Shown piece after piece: positions 8,767 through 15,521 of a stretch of 33,595 nucleotides of DNA. The position numbers were made by a program, and so were the translations under genes. Source of the DNA: Candidatus Aminicenantota bacterium (GTDB lineage Bacteria; Acidobacteriota; Aminicenantia; Aminicenantales; Aminicenantaceae); NCBI GenBank assembly GCA_029882525.1, contig JAOUKO010000007.1, positions 1 through 33,595 on the forward strand, given 5' to 3'. Each line of letters begins with the position of its first letter. The first letter of the stretch is position 1. A model generated the notes under the pieces. That model saw nothing but the letters and a program-made list of their open reading frames with translations, was not told the DNA's origin and made no database searches.

Positions 8767-10407
8767 TTACTTATTCTCCCATTCGTTCATGATTTCGCCG
8801 AAGCATTCCAGCCCGCTGGGAATAACAGCTCCGTATCCTCCGCCCGGATTCGTCCAGGCTCCGGAGAGGTAGAGGTTCTTGATCGGTGTCTTGTGGGGAA
8901 GCCGCCTGGGGACGGAGTTATCCAGGGTTTGGTCCCAGCCGTAGATGGCACCGCGATAATTTTTCGTATAACGCACGTTCGTCAGGGGCGTCCCGATTTC
9001 TTTGACCTCGATCGTTTTTCGGAGACCTGGCAGCAGCGTTTCTTCGACCTTATCGATCAGAATATCCGCCATCCGCTCCTTTTCCTTCCGGTAAGCTTTT
9101 TTCCTGCCCTGGAAGTAGTCCGCTTCGTATTTCTTCCAGAAATCATAGCCCTGGAGAATGATGATATTCAACGTGTTCTTTCCTTCAGGAGAGTACCCTT
9201 TGTAGAGGTTGTCGTAAAGGGTGAGGCCGAAGCCCGTGTTCTCCATATCCGCCTTCAACACGGCCTGGTAGCCGGCTTCGATGTCGTAGCCGGTCTCGTA
9301 AAAGATCTCGGTGTCCTTGATCCCGAGCTGGCCGACCAGGTCTTTTTTCAACCCCAGGAAGACCTGGAAGCTGGAGAGGCTGACGGAGAAAGTATCCATC
9401 CTTTCCAGATAGTCTTTTAAATAGTCGCCTTCATCCATCATGGCGTGAAATGTATCATAGGCGTTGGCGTTCGAAACGACCACCTTTCCTGTGAATTCCT
9501 GGCCGTCGGCTGTTCTCACTCCGTAGGCGGAGCGGTCTTTGACCAGTATTTCATCCACGCGCGCTCTGAGCATGACCTTGCCGCCGCGCTCTTCGACGAA
9601 TTTCACCAGGGCGTCGCTTATTTTCTGGGACTTGCCGACCGGATAATATCCCCCTTCCTGGAGATACCCTATGGTGGGAAGGGCGTAGTAAATGCTGGCC
9701 AGCCTGGACGGCGGCAGCCCGTAGTAGCCCCAGAGGCCGGAGATGATGGCCTTCAGTTTAAAGTTTTTCACCCGGTCGTCCAGCATCTGGCCCCATGTTC
9801 TGTTGAAGTTTTTGGCAAGAAGAGGGTAGTCACGGGGAAAGGTCATCATGTTTACCTGGCCTCCGGCTCTTGAGAACTTACTGATATCCTCGGCCAGGCC
9901 CTTCATGTCATCGAAAATACCCTGGATCCCCTCTTTTTCCTCAGGGAAGTGTCCGATCAGAGTTTTTATGTATTCGTCAAGGCTTTTCTGTGGAACCCGT
10001 ATGTCAAAGTCAGGGAAGATAATGCGGTAGAGATGGGGATGAGGCACAAACTCGACGTCTTTTATCTCGGGAAAACCGGGAATGAGGTTGTGCAGGCCGT
10101 TCCGCTCTCCGACTGCAGTGGAATGGAGGGAGACGTCAAAGACGAAGTCTCGCCGCTTGAAGGTTGTGGCATAGCCTCCGGGTTTATTGTGATGCTCGAG
10201 AACAAGAGCTTTGAATCCCTGCCTGGCAAAGGCCGCAGCACAGCTTAATCCCCCTAATCCAGAGCCGATGATCACGGCGTCGAAATCTGTTTTTTCTTTT
10301 TTTCCCTGATTGCCTTTGGGGAAGGCTTCCCAGTCCAGGGCGATTAAAGACAAGCTTCCTAAAAGAGTCTTCAGGAAGTCCCTTCTTTCTAGAGAATTAT
10401 CAGACAT
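8767..10407 (-). CDS. FAD-dependent oxidoreductase, phytoene desaturase/carotenoid isomerase-like, with Tat signal
   Basis: ERRDFLKTLLGSLSLIAL twin-arginine motif; FDAVIIGSGLGGLSCAAAFARQGFKALVLEHHNKPGGYATTF dinucleotide-binding fold; C-terminal NLYLSGAWTNPGGGYGAVIPSG. Confidence 0.9.
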   Translation of the reverse strand: MSDNSLERRDFLKTLLGSLSLIALDWEAFPKGNQGKKEKTDFDAVIIGSGLGGLSCAAAFARQGFKALVLEHHNKPGGYATTFKRRDFVFDVSLHSTAVGERNGLHNLIPGFPEIKDVEFVPHPHLYRIIFPDFDIRVPQKSLDEYIKTLIGHFPEEKEGIQGIFDDMKGLAEDISKFSRAGGQVNMMTFPRDYPLLAKNFNRTWGQMLDDRVKNFKLKAIISGLWGYYGLPPSRLASIYYALPTIGYLQEGGYYPVGKSQKISDALVKFVEERGGKVMLRARVDEILVKDRSAYGVRTADGQEFTGKVVVSNANAYDTFHAMMDEGDYLKDYLERMDTFSVSLSSFQVFLGLKKDLVGQLGIKDTEIFYETGYDIEAGYQAVLKADMENTGFGLTLYDNLYKGYSPEGKNTLNIIILQGYDFWKKYEADYFQGRKKAYRKEKERMADILIDKVEETLLPGLRKTIEVKEIGTPLTNVRYTKNYRGAIYGWDQTLDNSVPRRLPHKTPIKNLYLSGAWTNPGGGYGAVIPSGLECFGEIMNEWENK

Positions 10408-10471
10408 CGTTCCTCCTCTTAAAGGTCATAAAGGGTATTCATTTTTTTTTACGTACGGACACACTATAAGG

Positions 10472-10499
10472 TTTATATCAGGAAAAAAAAGAATGTCAA
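10472..10499 (-). promoter_or_regulatory. Predicted sigma70-type promoter for the Tat-signal oxidoreductase
   Basis: Minus strand TTGACA (10499-10494), 16-bp spacer, TATAAA (10477-10472); start codon at 10407. Confidence 0.55.
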
Positions 10500-10603
10500 A
10501 TTTGATTGAGATAGAGCAAGTATCTCCAAATCTGTGATAGAAAAAGTTTTTGGAAATTCCTCTGCTCCCTTCAGATTTTTTACGCCATTCCTTCATCTCC
10601 CTC

Positions 10604-10739
10604 TGCGGCGCCGGTTCCCCTCCATCCTAGCCAAGACCCTCCCACCCTCCACCATGGGCTCCGGATGGAGGGGAACCGGCGCTGCACTTCTCCATCAGGT
10701 CAGACATTTCCTCTGTCACGGAAATAGAGATGTTTACTT
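10604..10739 (+). repeat. Dispersed intergenic repeat, copy B, with long inverted repeat
   Basis: Homologous to copy A over 10650-10739. Perfect 20-bp arms GCGCCGGTTCCCCTCCATCC (10608-10627) and GGATGGAGGGGAACCGGCGC (10663-10682), extendable outward to 24 bp with one GU and inward via AGCC/GGCT. Confidence 0.85.
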
Positions 10740-10873
10740 AGATGGATATTGGTCTTCAGCGGGAGTGATTAAAAGGTTCTAATGAATGGTTTCGTTTCGG
10801 TCTTGATATTAATGAAAGATTTTTAATATTCCAGCAGACCGGGAAGAAAAGAATACAAAAAAAATTTAAAAAA

Positions 10874-10916
10874 AACTAAAAAAATAGTTGCAAAACTAAA
10901 TATTTAGTTATATAAT
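10874..10916 (+). promoter_or_regulatory. blaI promoter with two tandem 16-bp palindromic operator candidates
   Basis: AACTAAAAAAATAGTT (10874-10889) and AACTAAATATTTAGTT (10894-10909) start exactly 20 bp apart. TTGCAA (10888-10893), 17-bp spacer, TATAAT (10911-10916). Confidence 0.7.
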
Positions 10917-10925
10917 ATCAATGCC

Positions 10926-11312
10926 ATGAAAGAACTGACCAAGGCTGAAGAACAGATCATGCAGATTCTTTGGAAGCTGGATAAGGGTTTCGTCAAGGAT
11001 ATTCTTGCCTGTTTGCCCGCGCCAAAACCCGCTTATAACACTGTTTCCACGATTGTCAGGATCCTGGAAAAGAAGGGGTTTGTCTCGCACGAGGCATACG
11101 GAAAAACCCATGAGTATTACCCGACCATTTCCAAGGAAGAATACACCAGGAAATTTTTAAAAAGGTTCGTTGAGAATTATTTCAGTGATTCCTTCAAGGA
11201 GTTGGTCTCGTTTTTTGCCAAAGAAAAGGACATGAGCATCTCTGAATTGGAGGAGATTGTCAGAGCGATCGATAGGGAAATCCAGAAGCAGAAAGGGGAT
11301 AAAAATGAATGA
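10926..11312 (+). CDS. blaI: BlaI/MecI/CopY-family winged-helix transcriptional repressor
   Basis: MKELTKAEEQIMQILWKLDKGFVKDILACLPAPKPAYNTVSTIVRILEKKGFVSHE is the characteristic BlaI/MecI DNA-binding domain; directly followed by an M56 peptidase gene. Confidence 0.93.
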   Translation: MKELTKAEEQIMQILWKLDKGFVKDILACLPAPKPAYNTVSTIVRILEKKGFVSHEAYGKTHEYYPTISKEEYTRKFLKRFVENYFSDSFKELVSFFAKEKDMSISELEEIVRAIDREIQKQKGDKNE

Positions 11313-12651
11313 TTTCATTCTCTATCTCGTCGAATCGGGCGTTTGCCTCGCCTTTTTTTACATTGTCTATTGGATATTCTTAAAAAAGGAGACCTTTTTT
11401 AACCTGAATCGGCTTTTCCTGGTTTCCTCTATCGGCTTATCGCTTATCATCCCCTTGATCAGGATATCGGCTCCTATCACTTCCAGAGCGCTGTTTGAAA
11501 GAACATATCCTGCTGGACCCCCTCCCGCTTCCCAAACAGCCTCCTTGGGAGTTTCAGATGTCTTACTGCTGATTTACTTCACAGGAGTAGGATTCCTGCT
11601 CTTACGGTTTGGCTTTAAACTCCTGCTTGTATTCTTGATGATCAGGAAAAACGGAGTTCAGAAATATAACGGCCTAAAGGTGGTCTTTATTGAAAGGAGT
11701 TGTTCGCCGTTTTCGTTTTTTAACTATGTTTTCGTCAACAGATCAAATGTTTCAGACGATGATTTTCAGAGGATCATCTCTCATGAAATGATTCACATAA
11801 AGCAGTATCATTCCCTGGATTTAATTATCCTGGAACTGATCACAATTTATCAATGGTTTAATCCTTTTGTATGGCCGTACAAGGGATCGCTCAAGGAGAC
11901 ACATGAGTACTTGGCTGATGATGCAGTCATTGCGCAGGGCTGCAGTGCAGCGAAGTATCAACTGCTCATCTTCGAGCAGCATGTGGGCGCGAAATTGTTT
12001 GAGTTTGCAAACAATTTCAATCAATCACAAATCAAAAGGAGGATAACCATGTTAACCAGAGGCAAATCCAAGAGATGGGCAAAATTGAAGATGCTGACGA
12101 TGCTTCCGATCATTTGTTTGTTGGTATTCGCATTCGCTGATTCGAAAGCAGCCGCAACATCTTCCCAGGCCAGCCAGGACAATGCTGATGCCATTTTCCT
12201 TGCTCCCGAAGAAGGCAGGAGTCCAGTCCTAGATGACCAGAAGAAAGCAGAGGACCAGAAGAAGAAAGAGAAGTTGATGGAGATCGAAAAAGCGGTCCAA
12301 GAGCTGAAAATGAAGTATGAGAAGACGGATGACCCGGCGTTGAAGAAGAAGATAAAGGAAAAAATCACAGTTCTGGCGGAAGAGAGGGAGAAGCTTATGG
12401 GCAACCCCAATCCCGGATGGGCTGAAATGGACGAGCTGAAGAAGCTGTATGAGAAAACCGATGATCCCGAGAAGAAAAAAGAGATCAAGATGAAGATCGC
12501 CGAGCTGGAACATAAGAAACAGATGGAAGAAACGAAGAAGATCGACGCAGCCATCACGGAGCTGAAGAAGAAATACGAGCAAACGGATGATCCTGAGTTG
12601 AAAGAGCAGATAAAGCAGAAGATCGAACAGCTGAAAAAGCAGAAAAAATGA
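11305..12651 (+). CDS. M56-family (BlaR1-like) membrane metallopeptidase with C-terminal charged repeat domain
   Basis: ATG at 11305 overlaps the blaI stop; four N-terminal hydrophobic segments; HEMIHIKQYHSLDLIILELI (HExxH) and ETHEYLADDAV; C-terminus has three [x]LKxxYExTDDPxxKxxIKxKI repeats. The ORF-track start at 11257 lies inside blaI and is less likely. Confidence 0.9.
   Translation: MNDFILYLVESGVCLAFFYIVYWIFLKKETFFNLNRLFLVSSIGLSLIIPLIRISAPITSRALFERTYPAGPPPASQTASLGVSDVLLLIYFTGVGFLLLRFGFKLLLVFLMIRKNGVQKYNGLKVVFIERSCSPFSFFNYVFVNRSNVSDDDFQRIISHEMIHIKQYHSLDLIILELITIYQWFNPFVWPYKGSLKETHEYLADDAVIAQGCSAAKYQLLIFEQHVGAKLFEFANNFNQSQIKRRITMLTRGKSKRWAKLKMLTMLPIICLLVFAFADSKAAATSSQASQDNADAIFLAPEEGRSPVLDDQKKAEDQKKKEKLMEIEKAVQELKMKYEKTDDPALKKKIKEKITVLAEEREKLMGNPNPGWAEMDELKKLYEKTDDPEKKKEIKMKIAELEHKKQMEETKKIDAAITELKKKYEQTDDPELKEQIKQKIEQLKKQKK
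12301..12648 (+). repeat. Three-copy protein-coding repeat (about 42-44 aa unit) in the M56 protein
   Basis: Units begin at about 12301 (ELKMKYEKTDDPALKKKIKEKI), 12433 (ELKKLYEKTDDPEKKKEIKMKI) and 12559 (ELKKKYEQTDDPELKEQIKQKI). Confidence 0.9.
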
Positions 12652-12761
12652 AGGCCAGGAAGCTTCGAAGACGATGATGCCCAAAAGGAGGAAAGGTTAA
12701 GCCAGGATTCCCCCGGGGGGATCAGACTTTAAACTTGAGAACAAAGACTGACTCGGGTTTC

Positions 12762-12804
12762 GAGGGAAGCCAGGGCAAAGGCGCTGGCTTCCTTCTCATT
12801 TTAT
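12762..12804 (+). terminator. Probable Rho-independent terminator of the blaI-M56 operon
   Basis: GAGGGAAGCCAG-GGCAAAGGCG-CTGGCTTCCTTC stem (12 bp with one GU), followed by TCATTTTAT. Confidence 0.5.
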
Positions 12805-12988
12805 CCAAGACCTTCAGATTTTATCTTCCGCTCTTTCCACATCCCTAAAACTATTTATTTCTAAATAAAAGTAGCCTGTGCCCTTTACAAAAGCCCTTTT
12901 TTTTATATAAATTAGACTGTCTTTGATGGTACTCAGGGCGATTTTTTTTATGATGTTTGCTAAAACAATTCATTCAACAGGAGGAGGG

Positions 12989-13294
12989 ATGAGGCGAACG
13001 GCGATTCTGATCCTGCTTTTGGTTTTTGTTTTTGCCAGTTGTGCTCCCGGACCCAATACGGCGGAGAAAACTCCTGACAAAGAGGGGAAAGTCGCGGGTT
13101 TCTGGAAGGGGATATGGCATGGGCTCATCTCGCCCATAACCTTTATTATCTCCATATTCACGAAGAATGTCCGCTTTTATGAGGTCCACAACAGCGGCTT
13201 CTGGTACAATTTCGGGTTTGTCCTCGGTGCCGGTCTGTTCTTGAACGGCGGCATTCTTGGATCGAGGAAAGCCAGGAGAAAAAGAAAGCAGTAA
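12989..13294 (+). CDS. Small predicted lipoprotein/membrane protein of unknown function
   Basis: GGAGGAGG directly before ATG at 12989; MRRTAILILLLVFVFASCAPG lipobox; FWKGIWHGLISPITFIISIF and SGFWYNFGFVLGAGLFLNGG hydrophobic segments. Confidence 0.8.
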   Translation: MRRTAILILLLVFVFASCAPGPNTAEKTPDKEGKVAGFWKGIWHGLISPITFIISIFTKNVRFYEVHNSGFWYNFGFVLGAGLFLNGGILGSRKARRKRKQ

Positions 13295-13347
13295 TTTAAG
13301 CAGCAGAGAAACCGCTTCACTCCAGCCGGATTTTAACGCTATTCCCT

Positions 13348-14070
13348 TTATTTCAATTCGTGCCCGGTCCAGGGCGCGATTCTTCCCTTGGAGAGCTCTT
13401 CCAGGAAAGCGAGTTTCTTATCCAGATTATCAGGAAGCTCAGGGAACAGAAGAGCCTGTCCGTCTTTTATTGTTACTGCGTGAGAGACCAGATCAATGAA
13501 TTTTTCGATGAAATGGGAAACCACGATGACAGTTGCTCCTGCTTGAGTACGGCTGGAGATCCAGTCCTTGATTTCTTTCTGGATGCTGCGGTCCATCCCT
13601 TCCATTGGCTCATCGAGGAGAATGTACTTCGGTGTCCCGATAAGACAGGCGGCAAAGACGGCTCGTCTTCTCTGCCCCAGAGAGAGCTCGCGCACAGTCC
13701 GCTGGGCAGCGGAGTGAAGGCCGAAAAATTTCAAAGCTTCCTCTCCTGCTTTTAGCCTCTCTCCCCGCAGTCGGCAGACAAGGTTGATGATCTCCTTTAA
13801 GGTGGCGTATGGAGTCAGGTCTGGTTGTTCGGGGAGATAGGCCAGATTCCTTCGGGCCGATACTTCATCCTTCCAGAGGTCACGGCCGTCTATCGTGATC
13901 TGGCCAGAGTCAGGCTTTTCCACGCCTGAGGCGAGCTTGAGGAGAGTGCTTTTTCCACATCCGTTCGGGCCCAGAAGCAGCGTTAGCCCTGAAGAGAGTT
14001 CGAGGTCTATTGAATCGATGACTGGTGCGTCTTTTTCGTAGCCAAAAGTGACGTTTTTGAAACGGATCAC
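13348..14070 (-). CDS. ABC transporter ATP-binding protein
   Basis: Walker A LLGPNGCGKSTLL, signature ELSLGQRRR, Walker B KYILLDEPMEGMD, H-loop VIVVSHF. Confidence 0.95.
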   Translation of the reverse strand: MIRFKNVTFGYEKDAPVIDSIDLELSSGLTLLLGPNGCGKSTLLKLASGVEKPDSGQITIDGRDLWKDEVSARRNLAYLPEQPDLTPYATLKEIINLVCRLRGERLKAGEEALKFFGLHSAAQRTVRELSLGQRRRAVFAACLIGTPKYILLDEPMEGMDRSIQKEIKDWISSRTQAGATVIVVSHFIEKFIDLVSHAVTIKDGQALLFPELPDNLDKKLAFLEELSKGRIAPWTGHELK

Positions 14071-15329
14071 TGTTTGCTCCAGGAAAGAGAGTCGCCTGCT
14101 GCCAGATGATGCAGTTCCAGCCAGCGGCTGACCTTTTGTCGGCGTTCCTCTTTAGTCGCATACTTTAAAGCCAGGGGAGCCGATGCTAGATAGAGAATTG
14201 AAATAAAGGGAAGGAGAGTAATCAGGAATGATCCTGGAAGCCCGAGCAAAAATATTTTTCCTGACACACCCATCCTGTATTCAGAGGATCGCCTGATCAC
14301 AAGTGAGGTATAAAGTGTGAGCAACGGAAGACTGAGCGCAAGGGGAGCAGCTGCGGATAGATTCATGATCGCGACCAGAATAAGCACAGGAAGGGCATGA
14401 ACACCTAAAAATAAAGAGTCCATCACGATTCGCTGCCTGGCTGACCACGGCAAGGAGCGTGCCCAGGGCCAAGAAGGCCGTCTTGAGGCGAGTATGCTTC
14501 CGGTTCCTGCGCAGACAATGGCCAAACTTAAAGCCCCGCCGAAGAGGACCGCCTTTGTTGAAAGACGCGGGTTGAAGCTGTTATTGGAAATGAAAAGAGC
14601 GCTTGCCCCGATAACAAGCAAAGCAAAAATGTAGGATGCGAGAAACCTGAGCTTCAGAGCCCGCCAGGAAATGGTTGCATAGAAAAGATAGCCTTTAAGA
14701 CCTCTATGAAAATGCGGATGCTTTCGGACAGGCAAAAGAGGACCTGATACAAGATCACAGACAACTATCGCCAGGACTCCAGCCAGAAGAAGAGGCCATT
14801 TTCCCCAGACAGATAATAGGCAGGCAGCTACAGCCAGTGGTCTGGTCAATCGTTTTCTCTCGACTGGCAAAACACATAAAGCGGATGCCAGGCCGAGAAA
14901 AGGTAAACCAAGTATATAAACTGTAAATGGAATTTCGAGATTTTTAAGCAGAACAATGTGAGGGACGGCCAAGAAGATAAGAATAGGGATCAGCGCAGCG
15001 AAGACGGCCAAGCCAGCCAATCTGCGGTTTGTTTGACTGCTTAAAGGCAGATGCCGGATCCACCCTGTCAGTCCGAGACAGATTCTCGGGGCAGCTATTC
15101 CAGCCGTACCCAGGCTGACTGCAGAAAATAAGAGAGCATAGACAAGGTTCCCGCTGTCGATGAGAAGCGCCTGGGCCAGAAGAACAAAAAATTCGATCCT
15201 GAAGATGTAATACAAGGCAAAGATCAAGGCCACAACTGGAGCAAGTGTTCTTATAGCAATTCGGATACCGACGCTCAGATGGAAACGAAAAAATGCCAGG
15301 GCTGGGCGGTTGCTTAAGAAAGCAGCCAT
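14067..15329 (-). CDS. Polytopic membrane protein, likely permease partner of the ABC ATPase
   Basis: Many hydrophobic segments; its stop overlaps the ATPase start by 4 bp. The start is placed at 15329 (MAAFLSNRPALAFF) rather than 15353 because a promoter-like sequence overlaps the first 24 nt of the longer ORF. Confidence 0.8.
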   Translation of the reverse strand: MAAFLSNRPALAFFRFHLSVGIRIAIRTLAPVVALIFALYYIFRIEFFVLLAQALLIDSGNLVYALLFSAVSLGTAGIAAPRICLGLTGWIRHLPLSSQTNRRLAGLAVFAALIPILIFLAVPHIVLLKNLEIPFTVYILGLPFLGLASALCVLPVERKRLTRPLAVAACLLSVWGKWPLLLAGVLAIVVCDLVSGPLLPVRKHPHFHRGLKGYLFYATISWRALKLRFLASYIFALLVIGASALFISNNSFNPRLSTKAVLFGGALSLAIVCAGTGSILASRRPSWPWARSLPWSARQRIVMDSLFLGVHALPVLILVAIMNLSAAAPLALSLPLLTLYTSLVIRRSSEYRMGVSGKIFLLGLPGSFLITLLPFISILYLASAPLALKYATKEERRQKVSRWLELHHLAAGDSLSWSKQ

Positions 15330-15335
15330 GATTGG

Positions 15336-15364
15336 CTTATAACAGAGCCACATTTTTTAGTCAA
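15336..15364 (-). promoter_or_regulatory. Predicted promoter abutting the permease start codon
   Basis: Minus strand TTGACT (15364-15359), 17-bp spacer, TATAAG (15341-15336), then CCAATC-ATG with the A of ATG at 15329. Confidence 0.55.
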
Positions 15365-15407
15365 ACTTCTCTTCCTCAATGGAGTGAATACACATTTCTT
15401 TCCCTTT

Positions 15408-15436
15408 TTGACCTCGAATATCGGCTATGGTATAAG
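15408..15436 (+). promoter_or_regulatory. Predicted promoter for the MalT-like regulator
   Basis: TTGACC (15408-15413), 17-bp spacer, TATAAG (15431-15436). Confidence 0.5.
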
Positions 15437-15521
15437 ATATGTGGATTTCGGGAGGAACAGGAGATTCATCGACCTGCTTTCAAGCTGCGTTAAATTCATG
15501 TTATGGTAAGGTAAGACGGGC

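Noticed and set aside
8707-9420. 237-aa plus-strand ORF (also 9445-9873, 9949-10248)
   Set aside because: Antisense to the clear FAD oxidoreductase CDS; composition is that of a shadow reading frame.
10534-10782. 82-aa ORF in the intergenic region before blaI
   Set aside because: It runs through the dispersed repeat and its hairpin; no SD and no protein-like pattern.
12854-12869. TTTATTTCTAAATAAA palindrome as a second BlaI operator
   Set aside because: Lacks the AACTA/TAGTT half-sites; AT-rich palindromes of this length are expected by chance.
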